From the NCBI RefSeq assembly GCF_034263275.1, contig NZ_CP139559.1:124001-188000 (forward strand): a stretch of 64,000 nucleotides of DNA. The letters are read 5' to 3'. A program made the position numbers and the translations under genes. Numbering within the stretch: position 1 is the first letter of the stretch; every line of letters starts with the position of its first letter. Below are positions 8,652-16,231 of the stretch, in pieces. The notes under the pieces are model-generated. The model searched no databases. It was not told where the DNA came from and worked only from the letters and a program-made list of their open reading frames with translations. The stretch is from Mucilaginibacter sp. cycad4 (lineage in GTDB: Bacteria; Bacteroidota; Bacteroidia; Sphingobacteriales; Sphingobacteriaceae).

Positions 8652-11600
8652 ATGCCTGATTTTTCTCACCTCCACGTACATACCCAGTTCTCATTGCTTG
8701 ATGGGGCAGCCGATATATCCAAGCTGTATAAAAAGGCTGCCAAGGATGGGATGAAGGCCCTGGCCATTACCGATCATGGTAATATGTTTGGCGTATTTAA
8801 GTTTGTGGCCGAAGCCGGCAAGCACAATGTAAAACCCATTGTAGGCTGCGAGTTTTATGTGGTTGAAGACAGGCATAAAAAGCAGTTTACCAAAGAAAAT
8901 AAGGATGTTCGCCGCCACCAGCTCATGTTGGCTAAAAACCCTACAGGTTATAAAAACCTGGTAAAGCTATGCTCGCTGGGGTATATGGAAGGCCTGTACA
9001 GTAAATGGCCCCGTATTGATAAAGAGCTCATCTTAAAATATCACGAAGGTATCATCGCTACTACCTGCTGTATAGGCGCCTCAGTACCACAGGCTATATT
9101 AAGAGATACGCCCGAAAATGCCGAGAAGGAATTCAGATGGTGGCTTGATCTGTTTGGCGAGGATTTTTATATCGAGCTGCAACGCCACGAGATCCCCGAA
9201 CAGCAAACTATTAATAATGTATTGCTTACTTATGCTAAAAAGTATAACGTTAAGGTGATTTGCTCAAATGATTCGCACTATGTGGATCAGCAGGACTCCA
9301 ACGCCCATGATATTTTGCTTTGTGTAAACACAGGCGATATGCAAAGCACCCCGATAGCTACCGACGAAGAAGGTGGTAAAGGCTATCGTTTCGGTTTCCC
9401 TAACGATCAGTTTTACTTTAAAACACAGGAAGAAATGGGTAAGCTGTTCCATGACATACCCGAATCGTTAGATAATACCAATGAGATAGTTGATAAGGTA
9501 GAGGTATTAAAGCTTAAACGCGATATCCTGCTGCCCAACTATGTTATCCCTGAAGAATTTAAAATTCATAAAACGCCTGATGCTGATACCCTTAATCAAT
9601 GGGAATACCTGAAACACCTTACCTTTATGGGTGCCAAGGAGCGCTATCGTGATATTAGCCCGGAAACTGAAGAACGTATCAATTTTGAATTGTTCACCAT
9701 TCGTACCATGGGTTTTGCAGGGTATTTCCTCATCGTGGCCGACTTTATCAGGGCTGGTCGTGATATGGGGGTGTTCATTGGCCCCGGCCGTGGTTCGGCA
9801 GCAGGTTCGGTGGTGGCTTACTGTACCGGGATTACCAATATCGACCCTATGAAGTACAACCTCCTGTTTGAGAGGTTCCTGAACCCCGACCGTAAGTCGA
9901 TGCCCGATATTGATACGGACTTTGACGATGCCGGCAGGCAAAGGGTTATTGACTACGTTGTTGATAAATACGGCAAAAATCAGGTGGCCCAGATCATTAC
10001 CTATGGTTCAATGGCTGCGCGTACCAGTATCCAGGATGTAGGCCGTGTGCTTGATATGCCGCTGGCCGATGTAAGCGCCATGAAAAAGCTGGTGCCCGAA
10101 ACATTGGGTATCACCCTGAAGGATGCTATTGAGCAGGTTCCGGAATTAAAAGAGATCCTCAACGGTAACGACCTCAAAGCACAGGTACTACGCGAGGCCG
10201 AAAAGCTGGAAGGCTCGGTACGGAACACCGGTGTACACGCCGCGGGGATCATTATTGCTCCTTATGATCTTACCGACATTGTACCCGTAGCTACCGCTAA
10301 AGATTCGGACCTGCTGGTTACCCAGTATGACGGCCGTGTAATTGAGGATGCGGGTGTAATTAAGATGGACTTTTTGGGCTTAAAAACCCTTACCATTATT
10401 AAGGACGCCCTGCGCATGATCAAACAAAATCACGGCGTTGTAATAGACATTGACTACATCCCGCTTGATGACCTTAAAACTTACGAGCTTTATCAGCGTG
10501 GCGATACCAACGGTACTTTCCAGTTTGAAAGTGATGGTATGCAAATGTACCTGCGCGAGCTAAAGCCCGATAAGTTTGAGGACTTGATAGCCATGAACGC
10601 ACTTTACCGCCCGGGCCCGATAGAGTATATCCCAAACTTTATTTCCCGTAAGCATGGCCGCGAACCGATAGTGTTCGATTTGCCTGACATGGAAGAGTAC
10701 CTGGGCGAAACCTACGGTATTACCGTGTACCAGGAACAGGTGATGCTTCTGTCGCAAAAGTTAGCAGGCTTTAGTAAAGGCGATGCCGACGTTTTGCGTA
10801 AGGCTATGGGTAAAAAGCAAATTGAGGTACTGAACAAAATGGAAGCCCAGTTTATGGATGGGGCAGTAGCTAAAGGCCACCCCAAAGATAAGCTTACCAA
10901 AATCTGGACCGACTGGAAGGCATTTGCCCAGTACGCGTTTAATAAATCGCACTCTACATGCTACGCTTTTGTGGCATACCAAACCGCTTATTTAAAAGCG
11001 CACTATCCGTCAGAGTATATGGCGGCGGTTTTGAATAACCAGAATAACATTGAAAAAATTACCTTCTTTATGGAGGAATGCCGCCGTATGGGGGTTGAGG
11101 TTTTAGGGCCGGATATCAACGAGTCGGACATGGCCTTTGCGGTAAACAAGCGCGGGCAGGTACGCTTTGGTTTAACCGGTGTAAAAGGTGTGGGCGATAA
11201 AGCGGTAGAAAGTATCATTGAAGAACGTAACGCCAATGGTCCCTTTGAAACCGTATATGACTTTGCACGGCGCTCCAATACGCGCAGCGTTAACCGTAAA
11301 TCGTACGAGAACCTGGTATATGGTGGTGCGTTCGATGGTTTCGGGATTGCCCGCGCCCAGTTTTTTGCCAAAACTGAGTTGGGCACCTTAACCGGTGTTG
11401 AACGGCTCATTAAGTACGCCAATGATTATCAAAACGTGCAAAGCAGCTCGCAGTCGTCATTATTTGGCGGTTCGGTAGCGTCATATGTACCTGAGCCGGC
11501 CATGCCCGATGTTGAGGAATGGCCGCTGATAGAAAAGCTGAAATACGAAAAAATGGTTATTGGCATTTATTTAACCGGTCACCCGCTGGATAATTATAAA

Positions 11601-12236
11601 GTTGAGCTTAAACGTTTCTGCAACGCCAATATCAGCGATCTGAAGCTAATGCAAAAAGCCCGCTCGGGCGAAGGTGGCGAGGATGTAACTGCGGCGTTCA
11701 ATGAACTGCGCCGTCGGGGTGAGTTGCGGATTGGCGGCCTGGTATCAAGCGTTCAGCATAAAATGACTAAAACAGGTAAACCATTCGGCACTTTTGTGTT
11801 TGAAGACTATAATGAATCATACGAGTTTGCGCTCTTTGGCGACGACTATGTAAAGTTTCGCAATATGATGATGGAAGGATACTTTCTGCATATTAAAGGA
11901 ACTATCGAAGAAAAATTCCGTCAGAAAGATAACTGGGACCTGCGCATCGCGGTAATGGACCTGCTATCAGAAATGCGTGATAAACTCACCAAATCATTAA
12001 CTGTTTGCATCGATATGAACATGCTTAACAGCAAACTGCTTGATGATATCCAGCACATGATTGATGAAAATAACCAAAAATACCCGGTAAAAAACTGCAA
12101 GCTCCGCTTTCAGATCAGGGACAGGGAAGAGGTAATGCTGGTTGAACTGTCATCCAAATCATTTAAAGTAAACCCAAGCGATGATTTTATGGCCGGGATA
12201 CATAGTTTGACTAATGAGGAGCCGGTGCTGAGTTAG
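8652..12236 (+). CDS. dnaE: DNA polymerase III subunit alpha
   Basis: 1194 aa, normal for DnaE. It is the catalytic subunit of the replicative DNA polymerase. The N-terminal PHP domain starts with HLHVHTQFSLLDGA. The polymerase core shows GPGRGSAAGS and MPDIDTDFDD (about residues 417-426, the first two catalytic Asp) and the third catalytic Asp in VIKMDFLGLKTL (about residue 573). Helix-hairpin-helix and thumb segments follow (RKAMGKKQ, QYAFNKSHSTCYAF). An OB-fold near residues 1020-1100 (LRIGGLVSSVQHKMTKTGKP) precedes the C-terminal end. It is a stand-alone gene divergent from tamB, and its ATG follows an AT-rich leader. Confidence 0.97.
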   Translation: MPDFSHLHVHTQFSLLDGAADISKLYKKAAKDGMKALAITDHGNMFGVFKFVAEAGKHNVKPIVGCEFYVVEDRHKKQFTKENKDVRRHQLMLAKNPTGYKNLVKLCSLGYMEGLYSKWPRIDKELILKYHEGIIATTCCIGASVPQAILRDTPENAEKEFRWWLDLFGEDFYIELQRHEIPEQQTINNVLLTYAKKYNVKVICSNDSHYVDQQDSNAHDILLCVNTGDMQSTPIATDEEGGKGYRFGFPNDQFYFKTQEEMGKLFHDIPESLDNTNEIVDKVEVLKLKRDILLPNYVIPEEFKIHKTPDADTLNQWEYLKHLTFMGAKERYRDISPETEERINFELFTIRTMGFAGYFLIVADFIRAGRDMGVFIGPGRGSAAGSVVAYCTGITNIDPMKYNLLFERFLNPDRKSMPDIDTDFDDAGRQRVIDYVVDKYGKNQVAQIITYGSMAARTSIQDVGRVLDMPLADVSAMKKLVPETLGITLKDAIEQVPELKEILNGNDLKAQVLREAEKLEGSVRNTGVHAAGIIIAPYDLTDIVPVATAKDSDLLVTQYDGRVIEDAGVIKMDFLGLKTLTIIKDALRMIKQNHGVVIDIDYIPLDDLKTYELYQRGDTNGTFQFESDGMQMYLRELKPDKFEDLIAMNALYRPGPIEYIPNFISRKHGREPIVFDLPDMEEYLGETYGITVYQEQVMLLSQKLAGFSKGDADVLRKAMGKKQIEVLNKMEAQFMDGAVAKGHPKDKLTKIWTDWKAFAQYAFNKSHSTCYAFVAYQTAYLKAHYPSEYMAAVLNNQNNIEKITFFMEECRRMGVEVLGPDINESDMAFAVNKRGQVRFGLTGVKGVGDKAVESIIEERNANGPFETVYDFARRSNTRSVNRKSYENLVYGGAFDGFGIARAQFFAKTELGTLTGVERLIKYANDYQNVQSSSQSSLFGGSVASYVPEPAMPDVEEWPLIEKLKYEKMVIGIYLTGHPLDNYKVELKRFCNANISDLKLMQKARSGEGGEDVTAAFNELRRRGELRIGGLVSSVQHKMTKTGKPFGTFVFEDYNESYEFALFGDDYVKFRNMMMEGYFLHIKGTIEEKFRQKDNWDLRIAVMDLLSEMRDKLTKSLTVCIDMNMLNSKLLDDIQHMIDENNQKYPVKNCKLRFQIRDREEVMLVELSSKSFKVNPSDDFMAGIHSLTNEEPVLS

Positions 12237-12300
12237 GATATGAACAGGCTTGGTATAGTTGAATTAATAAGTTAAATTTGTTTAACAAGTGATCGTTATT

Positions 12301-12531
12301 ATGGAAACAGAAGTTATTAGGGAAAGACTACAGGAGTATATCCGTTTTGCTGATGATAAAAAAGTAGCAGCCATATACACAATGGTTGAGAATGAGATAC
12401 AGGACGAACTCGATTTGTGGGAGGACCAGGACTTCTTAAACGAAATGAAAAGCCGCGTAGATGATTATGAGAGCGGCAGAGTTGCAGGAATTCCCTGGGA
12501 GCAGGTTAAGAAAAATGCAAGAGCGCGGTAG
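12301..12531 (+). CDS. Antitoxin-like protein of a RelE/ParE-type module
   Basis: 76 aa from the ATG at 12301; a GTG four codons upstream is less likely. It is small, acidic and mostly helical, with the C-terminal pattern YESGRVAGIPWEQVKKNARA. That pattern resembles PF09720-type addiction-module proteins, which often end in a SG-x-(V)-G-x-(S/P)-W-EEV-type motif. It ends 5 bp before a RelE/ParE-like toxin gene, and the pairing supports the role. The expected job is to bind and neutralise the toxin and to repress the operon. Family assignment comes from the motif and the neighbour, not from a database match. Confidence 0.72.
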   Translation: METEVIRERLQEYIRFADDKKVAAIYTMVENEIQDELDLWEDQDFLNEMKSRVDDYESGRVAGIPWEQVKKNARAR

Positions 12532-12536
12532 TTCTG

Positions 12537-12842
12537 ATGAGATATAACATTGAATTACTTCCGAAGGCCGAAATAGAATATCAGAAAGCATACAGGTGGT
12601 ATGAGGAGCAATTAGTCGGACTGGGTGATCGTTTTGAAACTTCCGTCGAGCGAAAATTAAATAGTATAAGTAATAACCCTCTTTTTTATCCTAATAAAAG
12701 TGGAAAATTACGTGAATGTAAAGTAGACGACTTTCCTTTTTTGATCATTTTTAGAGCTTACTCTGAGAAGAATCTCATCTTTGTTTATTCAATATTCCAT
12801 ACCAGTCGTCGCCCTGGTAAAAAATACAAGAAAAACCTGTAG
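12537..12842 (+). CDS. RelE/ParE-superfamily toxin
   Basis: 101 aa. The ParE/RelE fold signature is visible: N-terminal strand MRYNIELLPKAEIEYQKAYRWYEEQ, then a helical pair, then RECKVDDFPFLIIFRAYSEKN and the terminal strand IFVYSIFHTSRRPGKK. Arg/His residues in the last strand (IFHTSRRP) match the usual conserved end. It is probably either a ribosome-dependent mRNA interferase (RelE-like) or a gyrase inhibitor (ParE-like); the sequence alone does not separate these. Translation is likely coupled to the antitoxin 5 bp upstream. Confidence 0.8.
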   Translation: MRYNIELLPKAEIEYQKAYRWYEEQLVGLGDRFETSVERKLNSISNNPLFYPNKSGKLRECKVDDFPFLIIFRAYSEKNLIFVYSIFHTSRRPGKKYKKNL

Positions 12843-12868
12843 AGATATCGTTTTACAATATCTACATT

Positions 12869-13279
12869 TTACACCTCCGCCTTCATCACCTCATCATCCT
12901 GCTTAATTAAAGTATAACAAGTATAATCAGGCTTGATCACTTCTCCGTTAGCATTAGTAACAGTCATGTAATGGCTGCCCCATCTTTCGAGGGTGTAAAA
13001 TATAGATGATAATTCTTCGCCAATAAGGGTAAGGGAGTATTCAACCCTTGGGGGCACTTCGGGAAAAATGTGGCGTGATACTATACCGTCCTCTTCCAGT
13101 TCGCGGATCTGTTGTGAAAGCATCTTTTCGGTCATGCCTGGAATAGCCCGGTTTATCTCGCTGTATCGCTTTTGTCCTGATAATAATTGGTTTATTATAC
13201 TCAGTTTCCACTTACCGCTGATCACGCTGAGGGCCGCTGCCATGGTGCATGAATGATCGGAATGTCTGTTTTTTGTCAT
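12869..13279 (-). CDS. HxlR-family winged-helix transcriptional regulator
   Basis: 136 aa. HxlR signature: CTMAAALSVISGKWKLSIIN near the N-terminus, then the recognition region RYSEINRAIPGMTEKMLSQQ, the wing ELEEDGIVSRHIFPEVPPRV and EYSLTLIGEEL. Cys11 corresponds to the conserved Cys used for redox or electrophile sensing in some HxlR proteins (for example HypR or YodB). It is transcribed divergently from the SDR gene at 13411, the common arrangement in which HxlR regulates an oxidoreductase. Two similar short palindromes lie in the shared intergenic region. Confidence 0.9.
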   Translation of the reverse strand: MTKNRHSDHSCTMAAALSVISGKWKLSIINQLLSGQKRYSEINRAIPGMTEKMLSQQIRELEEDGIVSRHIFPEVPPRVEYSLTLIGEELSSIFYTLERWGSHYMTVTNANGEVIKPDYTCYTLIKQDDEVMKAEV

Positions 13280-13297
13280 AATGAAAAAGGCGATATG

Positions 13298-13310
13298 TTG
13301 ATTGCATCAA
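13298..13310. promoter_or_regulatory. Palindrome TTGAT-TGC-ATCAA, candidate HxlR operator 1
   Basis: Perfect five-base arms with a three-base centre, 19 bp upstream of the hxlR ATG. The half-sites are the same as in the palindrome at 13388-13401. Assignment to HxlR is inference from position. Confidence 0.45.
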
Positions 13311-13339
13311 ACCGGCCCATAACCTACCAAAAAGTATGT

Positions 13340-13357
13340 TGCACACAAAATGGTGCA
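13340..13357. promoter_or_regulatory. Inverted repeat TGCAC-N8-GTGCA next to SDR promoter
   Basis: Five-base inverted arms with an eight-base spacer, ending three bases before the candidate -33 TTG of the SDR gene. It could be a regulator site; this is weaker than the TTGAT/ATCAA pair. Confidence 0.3.
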
Positions 13358-13360
13358 TTC

Positions 13361-13391
13361 TTGTGGGGAACTGTAGTCCGCTGTATCTTTG
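13361..13391 (+). promoter_or_regulatory. Candidate promoter of the SDR gene (TTG-N20-TATCTTTG)
   Basis: -33 TTG at 13361-13363 and -7 box TATCTTTG at 13384-13391, separated by 20 bases. This fits the Bacteroidota primary sigma consensus TTG/TAnnTTTG. The -7 box ends 19 nt before the SDR ATG. Confidence 0.65.
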
Positions 13392-13401
13392 ATGTATCAA
13401 A
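13388..13401. promoter_or_regulatory. Palindrome TTTGAT-GT-ATCAAA, candidate HxlR operator 2
   Basis: Six-base arms with a two-base centre. It overlaps the end of the SDR -7 box, so a bound repressor would block polymerase. It shares TTGAT/ATCAA half-sites with 13298-13310. Confidence 0.5.
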
Positions 13402-13410
13402 ACAAAGATA

Positions 13411-14175
13411 ATGAAAAACTTACAAGGAAAAACAGCAGTAATAACAGGCGGTAATAGTGGTATAGGCCTGGCCACAGCACAGGAGTTCATTTCACAAGGT
13501 GCAAAAGTGATCATCACCGGCAGGAACCAAAAATCAATTAATGAAGCACTTGAAATACTTGGCGCCGATGCTAAAGGCGTAATTGCCGACAGCGGCGACA
13601 TGAGCCAGGTAAAACAATTAGGTGAAAAAGTAAAAGCCTTTTCCGAAAAAATTGACATCGTGTTTATCAACGCCGGTATTGGCCAGTTCAATTCGACTGA
13701 GCAGATGAGCGAGCAGATGTTTGATGACATCATGAACATTAACTTTAAAGGTGCTTACTTCAGTATTCAGCAGTTGTTGCCTTTAATTAACGACGGCGGT
13801 TCTATCATCCTGAATACATCAATTAATGCACATATTGGTATGGCTGGTGCAACTGTTTATGCAGCAAGTAAGGCAGCATTGCTTTCATTGGCTAAAAACA
13901 TTTCGGCCGAGTTGTTACCTCGCCGCATCAGGGTAAACTCTGTAAGCCCGGGCCCGGTTGTAACGCCTTTACATACTGCCGATAAATTAGGCTTAACCCA
14001 GGAACAGTTGGAAGGTATGGGCTCCGAACTGATAAAACAGATCCCAATGGGCCGTTTTGGTTTAGCTGAGGAAATTGCCAAAACAGTTACTTTCTTCGCA
14101 TCAGATGACTCAACATTTATAACAGGTGCCGAGCTGATTGCTGATGGTGGCATGGCCACTTTAAAAGGTGCCTAA
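13411..14175 (+). CDS. SDR-family NAD(P)-dependent oxidoreductase
   Basis: 254 aa classical short-chain dehydrogenase. Cofactor motif TGGNSGIG (about residues 12-19), NAG in FINAGIGQF, catalytic Ser in LNTSINAHIG and Tyr-x3-Lys in VYAASKAA, then SPGPVVTPLH. It probably reduces a carbonyl substrate with NADPH; the substrate cannot be read from sequence. Its divergent HxlR neighbour suggests induction by reactive electrophiles or oxidants. The stop codon is the first base pairs of a palindromic repeat that may end transcription. Confidence 0.92.
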   Translation: MKNLQGKTAVITGGNSGIGLATAQEFISQGAKVIITGRNQKSINEALEILGADAKGVIADSGDMSQVKQLGEKVKAFSEKIDIVFINAGIGQFNSTEQMSEQMFDDIMNINFKGAYFSIQQLLPLINDGGSIILNTSINAHIGMAGATVYAASKAALLSLAKNISAELLPRRIRVNSVSPGPVVTPLHTADKLGLTQEQLEGMGSELIKQIPMGRFGLAEEIAKTVTFFASDDSTFITGAELIADGGMATLKGA

Positions 14176-14215
14176 GCCCCCTCTAAATCTCCCCCTGAAG
14201 GGGGAGATTTTTTAA
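14174..14215. repeat. C/G-rich palindromic repeat, second copy
   Basis: Same unit as 8473-8513: AAGCCCCCTCTAAATCTCC then CCC-TGAA-GGGGGAGA and TTTTTTAA. It starts in the SDR stop codon. The strong stem plus T-run could work as a terminator for the SDR gene. Confidence 0.65.
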
Positions 14216-14253
14216 TCTTCGTCAGGGAAAGATGGGGGATAATATCTTAACTG

Positions 14254-14285
14254 ATGACCGGCGGCTGTAGCTTCCGGTCATTTTT
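14254..14285 (+). terminator. Hairpin ATGACCGG/CCGGTCAT with T-run
   Basis: Eight-base perfect stem, 12-base loop, followed by TTTTT. It is the second possible terminator behind the SDR gene. Confidence 0.55.
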
Positions 14286-14287
14286 AT

Positions 14288-14408
14288 TGTCTGAATCAGA
14301 ATTTACGGAATTAGTTAATTTTTGGAATACTAAGCAGATTCAATAAATTACCAAGTAGCCTCCTTCATAAACAGTCTATTTGTTAATTCTAAAATTCTGA
14401 TTCAGACA
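14288..14408. repeat. 121-bp element with 17-bp terminal inverted repeats (TGTCTGAATCAGAATTT)
   Basis: The left end 14288-14304 is exactly complementary to the right end 14392-14408. The terminal motif contains TCTGAATCAGA, itself palindromic. The interior has no coding potential. Size and structure fit a MITE or small palindromic intergenic element. The rest of the 14176-14666 gap is AT-rich spacer and the trxA promoter. Confidence 0.65.
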
Positions 14409-14606
14409 GTTATAATGTTAATTAATACCGCTAATGTTAAAAAGTAACCCGTCTGTACAGTTGCAAATATGCTTTGTAAATGAGTTATTTGTGTTAATAC
14501 GTCATGTCGCAAAGCGGTATTTGGTGGTGTAAACGCGACAAATGGTCATGCCTGCGTTAAGGGCGTGTATGATAATAATATAATTGTCACATTGTCAGTA
14601 ACACAC

Positions 14607-14638
14607 TTGTGGCAAGCAATTTGAATAGCATATATTTG
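14607..14638 (+). promoter_or_regulatory. Candidate promoter of trxA (TTG-N21-TATATTTG)
   Basis: -33 TTG at 14607-14609 and -7 box TATATTTG at 14631-14638 with a 21-base spacer. The -7 box ends 28 nt upstream of the ATG. Confidence 0.65.
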
Positions 14639-14666
14639 TAAATACAAAATTTAAAAAATAGAAATC

Positions 14667-14987
14667 ATGGCTTTAGAAATAACTGATGCAAACTTTGACG
14701 AGCTTGTCCTGAAATCAGACAAACCAGTATTAATTGACTTTTGGGCAGAATGGTGTGGTCCGTGTAGGATGGTAGGTCCGGTAGTTGAAGATATTGCAAA
14801 AGAATATGAAGGCAAAGCTGTTGTTGGTAAAGTAGATGTTGACAACAACCCAGGCATATCTGTAAAATATGGTATCCGTAACATCCCTGCCTTATTGTTC
14901 TTCAAAAATGGCGAAATTGTGGATAAACAAATCGGTGCTGTGCCAAAATCAGTATTAACTGATAAACTGGTAAAACAGTTAGCATAA
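14667..14987 (+). CDS. trxA: Thioredoxin
   Basis: 106 aa cytoplasmic thioredoxin with no signal peptide. The active site WCGPC (Trp29, Cys30, Cys33) is preceded by VLIDFWAE. The cis-Pro is in the region IRNIPALLFFKNGE. Length and motif order are those of a standard TrxA that reduces disulfides using thioredoxin reductase. It is a single-gene unit with its own promoter, and a strong hairpin follows at 15044. Confidence 0.96.
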   Translation: MALEITDANFDELVLKSDKPVLIDFWAEWCGPCRMVGPVVEDIAKEYEGKAVVGKVDVDNNPGISVKYGIRNIPALLFFKNGEIVDKQIGAVPKSVLTDKLVKQLA

Positions 14988-15043
14988 CTCAAAGAAGCTT
15001 ATTTAATGCTACACACTGTAGCGTTAACACAACATATTTTTTG

Positions 15044-15074
15044 AAAAGCGTTGCAATTTTGCAGCGCTTTTTTT
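15044..15074 (+). terminator. Rho-independent terminator after trxA
   Basis: Stem AAAAGCGTTGCA with TGCAGCGCTTTT (one mismatch), followed by a T-run. It lies 56 bp past the trxA stop and just before the DUF58 gene. Confidence 0.8.
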
Positions 15075-15090
15075 ATGCCTATATTAGCCT

Positions 15091-16011
15091 ATGTCCAAAT
15101 TAAATGATGATCAGCAAATAAGACAACTGGCCAATCTCGAACTGCTGGCCCGGCAGGTAGTTGAAGGTTTTATCACCGGCCTGCACCAAAGTCCCTTTCA
15201 TGGTTTTTCGGTTGAGTTTGCCGAACATCGCCTGTACAATAACGGTGAATCGGTGAAAAATATCGACTGGAAACTGCTGGCCCGTACCGATAAACTGTTT
15301 GTAAAGCAATTTGAAGAAGAAACCAACCTGCGTTGTTTCCTGCTGCTGGATACGTCGTCATCCATGAATTTCCCCGAAACAGGTACCAGTAAGCTGCAAT
15401 TTTCGGTTTATGCCATAGCATCGCTCATGTACCTGTTCAAAAAACAGCGCGACGCGTTTGGACTTTGCCTGTTTTCGGATAAAATAGACTGGATCAGTGC
15501 AGCAAAATCAACCACAACGCATTTGTTTTATTTATATGCCGAGCTGGAAAAAATGTACGCCAGTCCTAAAGCAAATACCCAAACCAATATCACCAATGTA
15601 TTGCACCATATAGCCCAGGAAATTCACCAGCGTTCGTTGGTGATCATTTTTAGCGATATGCTGGAGAATAACCTGGATATGGAAAAGCAACAGGCTTTAT
15701 TTGCGGCTATTCAGCATTTGAAATTTAATAAGCATGAAGTGGTGATCTTCAATGTTACCGATAAGCAAAAAGAGCTTGAACTTAATTTTGATAACCGCCC
15801 GCATCATTTTGTAGATATTGAAAGCGGTGACGAACTAAAGGTGAACCCCGCCCGCATCCGCGATGCCTACAAGGCATCGCTAAAAGAATACCGGCACCAG
15901 CTGGAGCTAAAATGTGCCCAGTATCATATCGACCTGGTTGATGCTGATATCAATGAAGGCTACCATCACATTCTGAATGCTTACCTGGTTAAGCGAAATA
16001 AGATGATATAA
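15091..16011 (+). CDS. DUF58 domain-containing protein (VWA-like fold)
   Basis: 306 aa. DUF58 core motif around residues 45-80 (SVEFAEHRLYNNGESVKNID, then WKLLARTDKLFVKQF) and a MIDAS-like DTSSSMNFP (about residues 87-95), typical of VWA-type metal sites. No membrane segment. DUF58 proteins usually sit with a MoxR AAA+ ATPase and VWA membrane proteins and are thought to work as chaperone-like or metal-cofactor assembly partners. No MoxR gene is next to it here. It starts 16 bp after the trxA terminator and no promoter box was recognised. Confidence 0.88.
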   Translation: MSKLNDDQQIRQLANLELLARQVVEGFITGLHQSPFHGFSVEFAEHRLYNNGESVKNIDWKLLARTDKLFVKQFEEETNLRCFLLLDTSSSMNFPETGTSKLQFSVYAIASLMYLFKKQRDAFGLCLFSDKIDWISAAKSTTTHLFYLYAELEKMYASPKANTQTNITNVLHHIAQEIHQRSLVIIFSDMLENNLDMEKQQALFAAIQHLKFNKHEVVIFNVTDKQKELELNFDNRPHHFVDIESGDELKVNPARIRDAYKASLKEYRHQLELKCAQYHIDLVDADINEGYHHILNAYLVKRNKMI

Positions 16012-16027
16012 GAGGATTACAAAAGAG

Positions 16028-16104
16028 CGTCATTGCACGAAGCAATCCCAAACTATACAGAGCCGCTCTGCTAATCGGGGATTGCTTCGTGCCTCGCAAT
16101 GACG
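16028..16104. repeat. Palindromic intergenic repeat (CGTCATTGC ... GCAATGACG)
   Basis: Outer arms CGTCATTGC (16028-16036) and GCAATGACG (16096-16104), and inner arms ACGAAGCAATCCC and GGGATTGCTTCGT. It is one of three elements here sharing the CGAAGCAATC core (others near 19979 and 45374). Confidence 0.7.
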
Positions 16105-16140
16105 GTTTTATTATAAATGTATTTTTTTGAAATTAAAAAA

Positions 16141-16165
16141 GGCTGTTACCAACTGGAAAACAGCC
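16141..16165 (-). terminator. Terminator of the histidine kinase operon
   Basis: On the minus strand: GGCTGTT, an 11-base loop, AACAGCC and then TTTTTTAATTT. It lies 66 bp past the kinase stop. Confidence 0.75.
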
Positions 16166-16231
16166 TCTATAGTTAAATAGGGGATTTACTTATAAAATAA
16201 ACTTTGTAAATGTATGGAGACAATATGAAGT

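Noticed and set aside
9507..11422. Minus-strand frames inside dnaE (9507-9941, 11003-11422)
   Set aside because: Antisense to the conserved polymerase gene with no domain or ribosome site.
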